This document shows, piece after piece, positions 1 through 10,263 of a DNA stretch of 32,277 nt. The stretch covers positions 1-32,277 of the forward strand of contig JAFSVI010000060.1 in assembly GCA_017445145.1 (NCBI GenBank), in the 5' to 3' direction. The notes under the pieces are model-generated. The model saw only the letters and a program-made list of their open reading frames with translations, ran no database searches and was not told where the DNA came from. How positions within the stretch are numbered: position 1 is the first letter of the stretch; every line of letters begins with the position of its first letter. The position numbers were made by a program, and so were the translations under genes. Origin of the DNA: Bacteroidaceae bacterium. Its GTDB lineage: Bacteria; Bacteroidota; Bacteroidia; Bacteroidales; Bacteroidaceae.

Positions 1-1
1 G

Positions 2-598
2 CCCGCCCCCGCCGCCCGCGAGCGCGGCGCCGCCCCCCTGCCCATCGACAGCCTGGCGGCCGCCGCCATCAGCAGCCTCAAGCCGCGCTCCTTCAAGCCC
101 AACCCCATACGCTCGCAGTGGGTGGCCATGGTGCTGCCCGGCGGCGGCCAGATCTACAACCGCAAGTACTGGAAGCTGCCCATCCTCTACGGCGGCTTCC
201 TGGGCTGTGCCTACGCCCTGACGTGGAACGGCCAGATGCTGCGCGACTACTCCCAGGCATATCTCGACATCACCGACGCCGACCCCAACACGAAGAGCTA
301 CGAGAAGATGCTGCCCTTGGGCTACGACATCAGCGGCCGCGAGGAGAGGTTCCAGGAAATCTTCAAGAACAAGAAGAACTTCTACCGCAAGTACCGCGAC
401 CTGAGCATACTGGCTTTCGCACTGGTGTATGTCATCGGCGTCATCGACGCATACGTCGATGCCGAGCTTTCAACGTTCGACATCTCGCGAGACCTCTCGC
501 TGCACATGAGCCCGGCCGTAATCAGCACCGACCCACGCGCAGGCACACACGCCACACCGCCATCGACCTTCGGGGTGGCACTGACCTTAGGCTTCTGA
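2..598 (+). CDS. DUF5683 domain membrane protein, 5'-truncated by window edge
   Basis: The frame is open from the first bases of the window, so the start codon lies upstream. The visible part opens with a Pro/Ala-rich stretch, then SLKPRSFKPNPIRSQWVAMV and the motif LPGGGQIYNRKYWKLP, which I recognise from DUF5683 proteins of Bacteroidota. A hydrophobic segment follows (ILYGGFLGCAYALTW), then a charged soluble stretch, then a second hydrophobic segment (LSILAFALVYVIGVIDAYVDA), and the protein ends FGVALTLGF. Two membrane segments around a short loop suggest a small envelope protein. No biochemical role is established. In Bacteroidota it commonly sits between parB and an mltD-type gene, and the mltD-like gene does follow here after 52 bp. 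That is a conserved neighbourhood rather than proof of a shared function. Confidence 0.8.
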   Translation, partial: PAPAARERGAAPLPIDSLAAAAISSLKPRSFKPNPIRSQWVAMVLPGGGQIYNRKYWKLPILYGGFLGCAYALTWNGQMLRDYSQAYLDITDADPNTKSYEKMLPLGYDISGREERFQEIFKNKKNFYRKYRDLSILAFALVYVIGVIDAYVDAELSTFDISRDLSLHMSPAVISTDPRAGTHATPPSTFGVALTLGF

Positions 599-650
599 CG
601 CACGCCGCCACGAGCATTCAACCACACAACATCACCCACACCCACTCAGC

Positions 651-2033
651 ATGAAGAAAACCACCATAGCACTACCCCTACTCCTGGCAGCATGCCTGGC
701 AATGCCACTCAAGGCCACAGCACAAGTCGATATCAACGACGACGATGACCAGACAGAGCTGACCGACGACGACGACACCGACACCGACGACGACGGCGAC
801 GCTGACAGCGACACACCAGCCGGCGACGACGACATCGCCTTGCCCGAGGGCATGGTGAGCGAGATGGATAGCCTCCTCCTCGACTGGAACAAGCGGCAGT
901 ACCTCACGCAGCCCGACGACGACTGCCGCGACAGCGGCCAGAACCCGGACTTCACCAAGGAGGAGTACATTCACCGCCTGCAGCGCCTACCCAACGTCAT
1001 CGAGATGCCCTACAACGAGGTGGTGCGCAAGTTCATAGACCAATACACGGGCCGCCTGCGGCGCTCTGTGAGCATCATGCTCGGCGCCGCCAACTTCTAC
1101 ACCCCCATCTTCGAGGAGGCTCTCGAGGCATACCAGCTGCCTCTGGAGCTGAAGTACCTGCCCGTCATCGAGTCGGCACTCAACCCGAAGGCCATCAGCC
1201 GCGCCGGGGCCGGCGGCCTCTGGCAGTTCATGATCACCACGGCCAAGCTCTACGGCCTGGAGGTGACAAGCCTCATCGACGAGCGCAGCGACCCCATAAG
1301 GAGCAGCTACGCCGCAGCCCACTACCTGCGCGACCTCTATGGCATCTTCGGCGACTGGACGTTGGTCATCGCCGCCTACAACTGCGGACCGGCCAACGTG
1401 CGCAAGGCCATAAGCCGTGCCGGCGGAGCCACCGACTACTGGCAGATATACCCCTACCTGCCCCGCGAGACGCGTGGCTACGTGCCGGCGTTCATCGCTG
1501 CCAACTATGCCATGACATACTACTGCGACCACGGCATCTGCCCCGTCAGGGCGGTGCTGCCCGAGGCCACCGACACGCTCCACGTCACGCGCAACCTCCA
1601 CATGGAACAGGTGGTGGCCATCTGCAACGTACCCGCCGAGCAGGTCAAAGCCCTCAACCCGCAGTACCGCACCAACCTCATCCCCGGCGACAGCCACACA
1701 TGCACACTGCGGCTGCCGGCCACCGCCACGGCGGCATTCATCGAGAGCGGCGACAGCATATACCGCTACCATGCCGACGAGCTGCTCACCAGCCGCCGCG
1801 AGATAGAGGTGGCCGAGGCCCAGTTCACCAAGAATACCAAGGGCCGCCGCGGACGCAATGCGCGCAACGGGCGTCGCGGACGCCAGGCCGCAGGGCGCAC
1901 AGCCACCGTGCGCCGCGGCGACACGCTGGGCGCCATAGCCCGCCGCAACGGCACCACCGTGGCCAAGCTGAGGAGCCTCAACGGCATACGCGGCAACAAT
2001 ATCCGCGCCGGACAGAAGATAAGGGTGAAGTGA
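651..2033 (+). CDS. mltD: Membrane-bound lytic murein transglycosylase D-like protein with C-terminal LysM
   Basis: Cleaves the MurNAc-GlcNAc bond of peptidoglycan, forming 1,6-anhydro-MurNAc, in the periplasm. The 460-residue protein has an N-terminal signal sequence. It can be read either as a lipoprotein signal (LAAC, Cys15) or as a signal peptide cleaved after AlaThrAla near residue 24; I cannot decide. Residues 27-62 are strikingly Asp-rich. The SLT domain spans about 145-290: the catalytic Glu is E174 in LPVIESALNPKAIS, followed by GAGGLWQFM and AAYNCGPANV. A basic Arg/Gly linker (about 395-417) leads to one LysM domain at 418-460 (RRGDTLGAIARRNGTTVAKL), which binds glycan strands. E. 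coli MltD has two LysM copies; here one is evident. The gene lies 111 bp before the RelA/SpoT gene, as is usual in Bacteroidales. Confidence 0.9.
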   Translation: MKKTTIALPLLLAACLAMPLKATAQVDINDDDDQTELTDDDDTDTDDDGDADSDTPAGDDDIALPEGMVSEMDSLLLDWNKRQYLTQPDDDCRDSGQNPDFTKEEYIHRLQRLPNVIEMPYNEVVRKFIDQYTGRLRRSVSIMLGAANFYTPIFEEALEAYQLPLELKYLPVIESALNPKAISRAGAGGLWQFMITTAKLYGLEVTSLIDERSDPIRSSYAAAHYLRDLYGIFGDWTLVIAAYNCGPANVRKAISRAGGATDYWQIYPYLPRETRGYVPAFIAANYAMTYYCDHGICPVRAVLPEATDTLHVTRNLHMEQVVAICNVPAEQVKALNPQYRTNLIPGDSHTCTLRLPATATAAFIESGDSIYRYHADELLTSRREIEVAEAQFTKNTKGRRGRNARNGRRGRQAAGRTATVRRGDTLGAIARRNGTTVAKLRSLNGIRGNNIRAGQKIRVK

Positions 2034-2131
2034 GGGGTGCTGAGTGGCGGGTGAGAAGTGGGAAATCCCCTCTGCCGGGCCACGACAATGAGTGTAATTC
2101 GTATTAATAAGTTGAGTTAAAACAAGTGAAG

Positions 2132-2137
2132 AAGGAG
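2132..2137 (+). promoter_or_regulatory. Shine-Dalgarno-like site AAGGAG before relA/spoT
   Basis: AAGGAG lies 7 nt before the ATG at 2145. Most genes in this window have no such site, as expected for Bacteroidota, so it is notable and supports the chosen start. The rest of the 111-bp spacer holds a purine-rich stretch (2034-2075) and no clear TAnnTTTG box, so transcription may come from the mltD promoter further upstream. Confidence 0.5.
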
Positions 2138-2144
2138 AAGAGAC

Positions 2145-4388
2145 ATGGAAGATATTCACAATGACGCCGACGAGATAATGGTGCAGGAAGCCTTCCAGCA
2201 TCTGCTCGACACCTACCTGGCTTCGCCACACCGCAAGAAGTCCGACCTCATCACCAAGGCATTCAACTTCGCCAAACAGGCACACAAGGGCGTGAGGCGC
2301 CTCTCTGGCGAACCATATATCATGCACCCCATTGCCGTGGCGCAGATTGCCTGCGGCGAAATTGGGCTGGGGTCAACGAGTGTATGTGCCGCACTGCTCC
2401 ACGATGTCGTGGAGGACACGGACTACACCGTCGATGACATCTCCAACCTCTTCGGACCCAAGATAGCGCAGATCGTGGATGGGCTGACCAAAATCTCGGG
2501 AGGCATCTTCGGCGACAAGGCGTCGGCTCAGGCCGAGTCGTTCAAGAAGCTCCTGCTCACCATGAGCGATGACATACGCGTCATACTCATCAAAATCAGC
2601 GACCGCCTCCACAACATGCGCACACTCGGCTCCCAACCCGCCGGAAAGCAGTACAAGATTGCAGGGGAGACGCTATACATCTACGCACCGCTGGCACACC
2701 GCCTCGGCCTGAACCTCATCAAGGAGGAACTCGAGGACCTCAGCTTCCGCTACGAGCACCCCGAGGCCCACGACCAGCTCTGCCGCCAGCTCGAGGAGAT
2801 AGAGCCGCAGCTGCAGGCCGCCTTCCAGGACTTCATCACCCCCATCCGCGAGCGCTTGGACAAGATGGGCGTGAGCTACACCGTGCGCGCACGCATCAAG
2901 CGACCCTACTCGTGCTGGCTGAAGATGCAGAACAAGCATGTGGCCTTCGAGGAAATCTATGACCTGCTGGCAGCACGCATCGTGTTCACGCCCAAGGACG
3001 AGGACAACGAGGAGGGCGAGTGTTTTCAGATCTACAACGTGTGTACGCGCATATACCGCCCACACCCCGACCGCTTCCGCGACTGGCTCTCGCAGCCCAA
3101 GGCCAACGGCTACCGAGCCCTACACACCACACTCATGAGCCACCAGGGCCGATGGGTGGAGGTGCAGATACGCTCGCAGCGCATGGACGAGATGGCCGAG
3201 CGTGGCTTTGCCGCCCACTGGAAGTACAAGGAAGGCGAGAAGGACTCCTCGGCCAGCGAGACGGAGCTCGAGAAATGGCTCTCGACCATCAAGGAGCTGC
3301 TCGACGACCCGCAGCCATCGGCCATGGACTTCCTCGACACCATCAAGCTCAACCTCTATGCCTCAGAGATATTCGTCGTCACACCAAAGGGTGAGTTCAA
3401 GACCATGCCCTCTGGCGCCACGGTGCTCGACTTCGCCTTCTCCATACACAGCGTCGTGGGCACACACTGCATAGGCGCCAAGGTCAACCACCAGCTTGTG
3501 CCCATGAGCCACGCTCTCAAGAGCGGCGACCAGGTGGAGGTGCTCACCTCCAACACGGCCAAGGTCGATGCCTCGTGGCTGCAATATGCCACGACGGCCA
3601 AGGCCAAGAACAAGATTGAGAGCGTGTTGCGACGACAGCGACGCGAGCTGCAGAAACGAGGCGAGGACATCATGGCCGAATGGTTTGCCGAGCAGGAGCT
3701 GGAACCCACAAGCATGCTCATCGACCGGCTGTGTGCCCTGCACGGCGTCGAGGACCGCGAGGCACTGGCCGTGGCGCTCGGAGGCGCCACGCTGAGGCTG
3801 CAGACCTCCGACGCCGATGCCATACAGCGGCCCGAGGCCACAGGCCAGAAGCGCTGGCAGCGCTTCGTGCCCTTCCTGCGCCGCAAGGACAAGACGGCCA
3901 CCGAGGAACCCGCGCCAGGGCCGCTGAAGGTGGACCGCAAGAAGCCGCTCATACTCGACGACGAGAGCATACCGCGCTACACCTTCTGCCCCGACTGCCG
4001 ACCCATTCCTGGCGACGATGTGCTGGGCTACCACGACGTGGCCATGAACCGCATCGTCATCCACAAGCGGCAGTGCCCCATCGCCAGCCGGCTGAAGACG
4101 GCCGACGGCAACCACATCCTCGCTGCCATGTGGGCTACGAACAAGTCGCTCACCTTCACGGCCGTCATACACATCGAGGGCATTGACCGCGTGGGCATTC
4201 TGCGCGGCCTCACCGACGTGCTCACCGAGCAGTACAGCATCAACGTGCATCGTCTGACCATAGACACCAACGACGGCATCTTCCAGGGCGACATAGAACT
4301 CAGCGTGTATGATGCCGACGACCTCAAGGCCGTCATCAAGAGCATAAAGCGCATCGAGGGGCTCGAAGAGGTCACGCGTGTGTCGTGA
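2145..4388 (+). CDS. Bifunctional (p)ppGpp synthetase/hydrolase, RelA/SpoT (Rsh) family
   Basis: Makes and degrades the stringent-response alarmone (p)ppGpp in the cytoplasm. The 747 residues carry the full long-Rsh layout. The HD hydrolase domain (about 35-185) keeps its metal ligands: H61 in YIMHP, H86-D87 in LLHDVVEDTDY and D153 in ISDRLHNMRTL, so hydrolysis is probably active. The synthetase domain (about 235-360) has RIKRPYSCWLKM (250-261), D273 in YDLLAARIVF, NGYRALHTTL (321-330) and E339 in VEVQIR, so synthesis also looks intact. A TGS domain (about 408-469), a conserved-cysteine region (CPDCRPIPGDD and HKRQCP) and a C-terminal ACT domain (about 670-747) follow. Both catalytic halves appear functional, which argues for a bifunctional Rsh rather than a synthetase-only RelA. 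The GT4 gene starts 12 bp downstream and is probably co-transcribed. Confidence 0.95.
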   Translation: MEDIHNDADEIMVQEAFQHLLDTYLASPHRKKSDLITKAFNFAKQAHKGVRRLSGEPYIMHPIAVAQIACGEIGLGSTSVCAALLHDVVEDTDYTVDDISNLFGPKIAQIVDGLTKISGGIFGDKASAQAESFKKLLLTMSDDIRVILIKISDRLHNMRTLGSQPAGKQYKIAGETLYIYAPLAHRLGLNLIKEELEDLSFRYEHPEAHDQLCRQLEEIEPQLQAAFQDFITPIRERLDKMGVSYTVRARIKRPYSCWLKMQNKHVAFEEIYDLLAARIVFTPKDEDNEEGECFQIYNVCTRIYRPHPDRFRDWLSQPKANGYRALHTTLMSHQGRWVEVQIRSQRMDEMAERGFAAHWKYKEGEKDSSASETELEKWLSTIKELLDDPQPSAMDFLDTIKLNLYASEIFVVTPKGEFKTMPSGATVLDFAFSIHSVVGTHCIGAKVNHQLVPMSHALKSGDQVEVLTSNTAKVDASWLQYATTAKAKNKIESVLRRQRRELQKRGEDIMAEWFAEQELEPTSMLIDRLCALHGVEDREALAVALGGATLRLQTSDADAIQRPEATGQKRWQRFVPFLRRKDKTATEEPAPGPLKVDRKKPLILDDESIPRYTFCPDCRPIPGDDVLGYHDVAMNRIVIHKRQCPIASRLKTADGNHILAAMWATNKSLTFTAVIHIEGIDRVGILRGLTDVLTEQYSINVHRLTIDTNDGIFQGDIELSVYDADDLKAVIKSIKRIEGLEEVTRVS

Positions 4389-4400
4389 CCACTCCACACC

Positions 4401-5669
4401 ATGCGGGTAGCCATCGTCAGCACATCGGATGCCAGGGGCGGAGCGGCCGTTGCCGCCCACCGGCTGGCAGATGCCTTGTGCCGTGAGGGCGTGGAGGCTA
4501 CCATGGTCGTGGCGCGTGCCGACAGTGGCGCCACGGCCAGCCCCGGCGGCAACGGCGCCGCTGTGGTGGTGGCCGGCACCCCGTGGCAGCGGCGCTGGGC
4601 TTTCCTGTGGGAGCGTCTGCGTATCTTCGTGGCCAACGGCTTGCGGCGCCGCGGCCTGTGGGATGTCGATATCGCCAATGCTGGTGTGGACATCACGCAG
4701 ACCGAGGCTTTCCGCCGTGCCGACATCGTGCATCTGCACTGGGTGAACCAGGGCTTCCTCTCGCTCGGCGGTTTGCGGCGCATCGTCGGCAGCGGCAAAC
4801 CCGTGGTGTGGACCATGCATGACATGTGGCCATGCACAGCCATCTGCCACCACGCCGGCGAGTGTGGGGCCTACGAGCGTCGTTGCCACACATGCCCACA
4901 GCTGCTGAGACCCGGCGCGGACGACCTTGCGGCACGGGTGTTTGGCCGCAAGCAGGACATATACTCCATGGCAAAGCTACACTTCGTGGCCGTGAGCGAG
5001 TGGATGGCCTGCCGGGCGCGGCGCAGCGCCCTCACGGCCGGGCATGACATCTGTGTGATCCCCAACGCACTGCCCATGGAGCTGTTTCACCCTACCGACA
5101 GGCTCGCGGCACGACGGCGCTTCGGCATAGCGGCCACCGACCGCGTGGTGGCTTTCGGGGCTGCACGCATCGACCAGCCGCTGAAGGGCTTTGGAACGCT
5201 CGTCGATGCACTGCGCATCATGGCGCAGCGCCTGGGCAACGATGCACGGCTGCATCTGCTGCTCTTCGGCTCGGTGAAGGACAGGCGCGTGCTCGACAAC
5301 CTGCCGTGTAGCGTGACTTGGGTAGGCATGGTGGGCGATGTGGCCACGCTGTGCGACGTGTATAGCGCTGCCGACGTGCTGGCCTCGGCATCGGACTACG
5401 AGACCTTCGGGCAGACCATCGTAGAAGCCATGGCATGTGGGTGCGTGGCGGTGAGCTTCGACCGTGGCGGGCAGACGGACATCATCAGCCACTGCCGCGA
5501 CGGCTACCTCGCTCGACAGGGCGACACCAACGACTTGGCCAACGGCCTGTGGTGGGCGCTACAGTCGCCACCCGCGCCGCAGGTGCTGCGCCAGAGTGTG
5601 GCGTCGCGCTTCAGTGGCGAGGCCGTGGCGCAGAGCCACATCGAGCTGTACAAGCGCTTGCTCGCATAG
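4401..5669 (+). CDS. Glycosyltransferase family 4 protein
   Basis: A predicted cytoplasmic GT-B fold glycosyltransferase that would move a sugar from a nucleotide-sugar donor to a glycan or lipid acceptor; neither substrate can be told from sequence. The 422 residues start with a Rossmann-like MRVAIVSTSDARGGAAVAAH. The acceptor half contains HLHWVNQGFLSL and TMHDMWPCTAICHH followed by a cluster of cysteines (C..Y...C..CPQL), a pattern I associate with GT4 enzymes of surface polysaccharide loci. The donor half has the EX7E motif at E334/E342 (SDYETFGQTIVEAMACG) and then DRGGQTDII. The gene stands 12 bp after the Rsh gene and ends 38 bp before a convergent ABC exporter gene. No other polysaccharide genes are nearby, so it is an orphan that may serve envelope glycan synthesis elsewhere. 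Confidence 0.85.
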   Translation: MRVAIVSTSDARGGAAVAAHRLADALCREGVEATMVVARADSGATASPGGNGAAVVVAGTPWQRRWAFLWERLRIFVANGLRRRGLWDVDIANAGVDITQTEAFRRADIVHLHWVNQGFLSLGGLRRIVGSGKPVVWTMHDMWPCTAICHHAGECGAYERRCHTCPQLLRPGADDLAARVFGRKQDIYSMAKLHFVAVSEWMACRARRSALTAGHDICVIPNALPMELFHPTDRLAARRRFGIAATDRVVAFGAARIDQPLKGFGTLVDALRIMAQRLGNDARLHLLLFGSVKDRRVLDNLPCSVTWVGMVGDVATLCDVYSAADVLASASDYETFGQTIVEAMACGCVAVSFDRGGQTDIISHCRDGYLARQGDTNDLANGLWWALQSPPAPQVLRQSVASRFSGEAVAQSHIELYKRLLA

Positions 5670-5707
5670 CGCGACAACGCGGGGTGCTACCCTCAAATGC
5701 ATAATCC

Positions 5708-7549
<1,842 letters not shown>

Positions 7550-7628
7550 GCTTGAGGTAACGAGGTTTGTGGGGGCTGTGGGGGTGTCGTATGGGAGGCC
7601 GTGAGGGTGATGCCGTCTCTTGGCGCGC

Positions 7629-7661
7629 GGGGGGACGCGGGTGTTGGTGGGCAGGTGAGGG
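7629..7661 (+). other. Potential G-quadruplex motif in spacer between RNase H and ABC exporter genes
   Basis: On the plus strand four runs of at least three G are separated by loops of 4, 7 and 7 nt (GGGGGG at 7629-7634, then GGG at 7639, 7649 and 7659). This meets the usual G3+N1-7 rule. A looser second set of G runs lies at about 7571-7609. The flanking genes run on the minus strand, so the G-rich strand is the template and the mRNA leader would be C-rich. The rest of the 182-bp spacer (7550-7731) shows no promoter box that I can identify. Confidence 0.5.
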
Positions 7662-7731
7662 TTGCGATGGTATCGCAGCCTCATGGCCCTTAGCGCTCGA
7701 TGGCGCAAGATGTGGGCAGGGGTGGCGTGGG

Positions 7732-8193
7732 CTATTTGCGGCCGAAGTCGGCGGGAATCTCGCCCCAGCGCTCCGTCTCCCATTTCAGCAGCGGACAGGG
7801 GGTGCCGTTTTGGCGCAGCCAGGCCTCGGCGCGGGCCACGAGGGCCAGCAACGGCGCGTTCTGCGGCGTGGGGGCCAGTGTGGTCTTGGCCTTGCGTTTC
7901 TGCACCCAGATGATGGCCGTGCGCGAGTCGCTATAGACGGGCATGGTGAGTCCTTTCTGCTTCATCAGCGCCATGGCATGGACGATGGCCAGGAATTCAC
8001 CGATGTTGTTGGTGCCGTGGACGGGGCCGTAGTGGAACACCACCTGCCCCGTCTTGAGGTAGATGCCGCGGTACTCCATCGGCCCGGGGTTGCCGCTGCA
8101 GGCGGCATCCACGGCCACGGCCTCGGCGGCCACCTCCATGGGCAGTGGCAGCACCGTGTCGTGGCGGTAGTCAGGGGGATTGACCAGGCTCAT
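7732..8193 (-). CDS. Ribonuclease HI family protein
   Basis: Expected to cut the RNA strand of RNA-DNA hybrids (R-loops, Okazaki primers) using two metal ions. The 153 residues carry the acidic residues in the right order: D29 in VDAACSGNPGP, E66 in NNIGEFLAI, D89 in VYSDSRTAI and D149 in EIPADFGRK. The first strand motif reads DAACSGNPGP rather than DGSCLGNPGP, and there is no N-terminal hybrid-binding (caulimovirus-type) domain. The start at 8193 leaves a short Pro-rich N-terminus; no better internal start is seen. The gene begins 36 bp after the argS stop on the same strand and is probably co-transcribed with it. Confidence 0.85.
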   Translation of the reverse strand: MSLVNPPDYRHDTVLPLPMEVAAEAVAVDAACSGNPGPMEYRGIYLKTGQVVFHYGPVHGTNNIGEFLAIVHAMALMKQKGLTMPVYSDSRTAIIWVQKRKAKTTLAPTPQNAPLLALVARAEAWLRQNGTPCPLLKWETERWGEIPADFGRK

Positions 8194-8229
8194 GTCAAAT
8201 GCATCATTCAGATGTGAAAAACCGAATGG

Positions 8230-10149
8230 CTACATCCGTTCGGGCACCTCGATGCCTAAGAGGCCCATGCCGGTGCGGATGACCTGGGCCACGGCGGCAC
8301 ACAGGCTGAGGCGCAGGGCGCGCTTGCGTCCGTCCTCTTCGCGCAGGATGGGGAAGTCGTGGTAGAAGCCGTTGAAGGCCTTGGCCAGGTCGTAGCAGTA
8401 GTTGGCGATGACGCTGACGTTGTAGTCCGTGCCGGCCTTGCGCACCGATGCTCCAAATGCCGCCAGCTGCTGGATGAGAGCTATCTCAACAGCCGACAGC
8501 ATACCAACGCTCTGCGACGCTGCACCATCGCTCTGCGCACCAGTGCTCTGCGACGCTGCATCCACAAAGGTATCTACTCCCTTCTCCTTGGGTGAGGGGT
8601 CGGTGGCGAGGCTGGGGCTGGCGTCTGCTGTGCAACCTTGCTCGCTCTTCCTCAGTATGCTCCTTATGCGCGCATACGTATATTGTATGAAAGGTCCTGT
8701 GTTGCCGTTGAAGTCTATGCTCTCTTCGGGGTTGAAGAGCATGTTCTTGCGCGCATCGACTTTGAGGATGAAGTACTTGAGCGCTCCCATGCCCACGATG
8801 CGTGCTATCTCGTCGGCTTCGGCGTCGGTGATGTCGTCGAGGCGGTTCACCTTGTCGCGGCTGAGTTCGCGCGCGTCGGCCACCATCTTGGCGATGAGGT
8901 CGTCGGCATCTACCACGGTGCCCTCGCGGCTCTTCATCTTGCCGTTGGGCAGCTCCACCATGCCGTAGGAGAAGTGTACCAGGTCCTTGCCCCAGCGGAA
9001 GCCCAGCTTGTCGAGAAGGATGGAGAGCACCTGGAAGTGGTAGTTCTGCTCGTTGCCCACGACGTATATCATCTTGTCGATGGGGTAGTCCTCGTAGCGC
9101 AGCTTGGCAGTGCCGATGTCCTGCGTCATATACACGCTGGTGCCGTCGGAGCGCAGCAGCAACTTCTCGTCGAGACCCTCGGCGGTGAGGTCGGCCCACA
9201 CGCTGCCATCCTCGCGGCGGTAGAACAGGCCCTTCTCCAACCCTTCCTCCACCTTTGCCTTGCCCTCGAGGTAGGTCTGGCTCTCGTAGTAAATCTTGTC
9301 GAAGCCCACGCCCAGAGCGCGGTATGTCTCGTCGAAACCGGCATAGACCCACGAGTTCATCGTCTGCCACAGCGAGCGCACCTCGGCGTCGCCCTGCTCC
9401 CACTTGACGAGCATCTGGCGGGCCTCCTGCATGAGGGGGCTTTCGCGCTCGGCGCGCTCCTTGGCGGCCTCTTCGGTCATGCCCTCGGCGATGTAGGTGT
9501 CCATGAGCGCCTGGCGCTCGGCGCGGTAGTGGCGGTCGAAGGCCACGTAGTAGTCGCCGATGAGGTGGTCGCCCTTCTTGCCGGTGCTTTCGGGTGTCTC
9601 GCCGTTGCCCCACTTGAGCCAGGCGAGCATGGACTTGCAGATGTGTATGCCGCGGTCGTTGACGATGTTGGTCTTGACGACGCGGTTGCCGTTGGCCTCC
9701 ATGACGCGCGCCAGCGCCCAGCCCAGCAGGTTGTTGCGCACGTGGCCCAGGTGGAGCGGCTTGTTGGTGTTGGGGCTCGAGTATTCAATCATCACCAGTG
9801 GCGAGGCATCGGTCACCGGCTTCAGGCCCCACTGCTCGTCGCTGCGTATCTCGTCAAGCAGCGCAGCCCAGCAGGTGTCGGCGATGACGATGTTCAGGAA
9901 TCCCTTGATGACGTTGTAGCGCGCCACCACCTCGGGCAGGTTCTCCACGAGATAGGTGCCAATCTGCTCGGCCGTCGCCTCCGGACGCTGGCGGCTCATC
10001 TTCAGAAAGGGGAATACAACGAGCGTCAGATGACCCTCAAATTCCTTGCGTGTGGTGTCGAGCTGGACCATCGATGCCGGGATGGCCTGGCCATACAGTT
10101 GCTCTATGGCGGCCACGACCGCCTCCGTTAGTCTTTGCTTTATCTGCAT
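8230..10149 (-). CDS. argS: Arginyl-tRNA synthetase with an in-frame low-complexity insert
   Basis: Charges tRNA-Arg with arginine in the cytoplasm; class I synthetase. The 639 residues contain the N-terminal additional domain (about 1-110), then EYSSPNTNKPLHLGHVRNN with the HIGH-class motif HLGH at 133-136. The rest of the catalytic core contains LGFRWGKDLVHFSYGMVELPNGKMKSREG, and the C-terminal helical anticodon-binding domain (ANYCYDLAKAFNGFYHDFPIL) ends in GIEVPERM. Between the catalytic and anticodon-binding parts sits a Ser/Ala/Gly/Asp-rich insert at about residues 502-552. The homologues I remember have a shorter link there. A TAnnTTTG box lies 33 bp before the ATG. The RNase H gene follows closely, so the two likely form one transcript. 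Confidence 0.95.
   Translation of the reverse strand: MQIKQRLTEAVVAAIEQLYGQAIPASMVQLDTTRKEFEGHLTLVVFPFLKMSRQRPEATAEQIGTYLVENLPEVVARYNVIKGFLNIVIADTCWAALLDEIRSDEQWGLKPVTDASPLVMIEYSSPNTNKPLHLGHVRNNLLGWALARVMEANGNRVVKTNIVNDRGIHICKSMLAWLKWGNGETPESTGKKGDHLIGDYYVAFDRHYRAERQALMDTYIAEGMTEEAAKERAERESPLMQEARQMLVKWEQGDAEVRSLWQTMNSWVYAGFDETYRALGVGFDKIYYESQTYLEGKAKVEEGLEKGLFYRREDGSVWADLTAEGLDEKLLLRSDGTSVYMTQDIGTAKLRYEDYPIDKMIYVVGNEQNYHFQVLSILLDKLGFRWGKDLVHFSYGMVELPNGKMKSREGTVVDADDLIAKMVADARELSRDKVNRLDDITDAEADEIARIVGMGALKYFILKVDARKNMLFNPEESIDFNGNTGPFIQYTYARIRSILRKSEQGCTADASPSLATDPSPKEKGVDTFVDAASQSTGAQSDGAASQSVGMLSAVEIALIQQLAAFGASVRKAGTDYNVSVIANYCYDLAKAFNGFYHDFPILREEDGRKRALRLSLCAAVAQVIRTGMGLLGIEVPERM
8494..8646 (-). 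repeat. Low-complexity insert within argS containing a 16-bp direct repeat
   Basis: The segment encoding about residues 502-552 of ArgS has a 16-bp direct repeat, GCTCTGCGACGCTGCA, at 8509-8524 and again at 8545-8560 (plus-strand reading). The offset is 36 bp, so the reading frame is kept and AASQS is encoded twice. A partial third copy (GCTCTGCGCACCAG) starts at 8530. Next to it, around 8578-8616, is a CT/GGGTGAGGGG-type sequence that looks like an intergenic dispersed repeat of this group rather than coding sequence. Confidence 0.7.
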
Positions 10150-10181
10150 ACCTTATTATATGTGTGTAGTGATTGCGGGCG

Positions 10182-10189
10182 CAAAGGTA
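10182..10189 (-). promoter_or_regulatory. Putative argS promoter (-7 box TACCTTTG)
   Basis: On the minus strand TACCTTTG matches the TAnnTTTG box of the Bacteroidota primary sigma factor and lies 33 nt before the argS ATG. I see no convincing TTTG -33 partner at 19-21 bp. Confidence 0.6.
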
Positions 10190-10263
10190 ATGAAAAAACC
10201 AGGTACACGAGGCACATCAGCGGTAAAGATTTTGGCTTTTAGCATTCTTTTTGACATATATAC

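Noticed and set aside
2034-2144. Small gene or RNA in the mltD-relA spacer
   Set aside because: The purine-rich stretch has no start codon with a sensible frame and no strong hairpin; it looks like ordinary spacer sequence.
7550-7783. N-terminal extension of the ABC exporter to an upstream start
   Set aside because: The 78 extra residues are Arg/His/Pro-rich, overlap the RNase H gene end and do not resemble exporter N-termini; MKEFLKVLRRF at 7549 does.
8509-8560. CRISPR-like repeats in argS
   Set aside because: Only two exact 16-bp copies and one partial, in frame within a coding sequence and lacking uniform spacers.
8638-10131. A 497-codon plus-strand open frame opposite argS
   Set aside because: Antisense shadow of argS in GC-rich DNA; no promoter, no motif and an unlikely composition.
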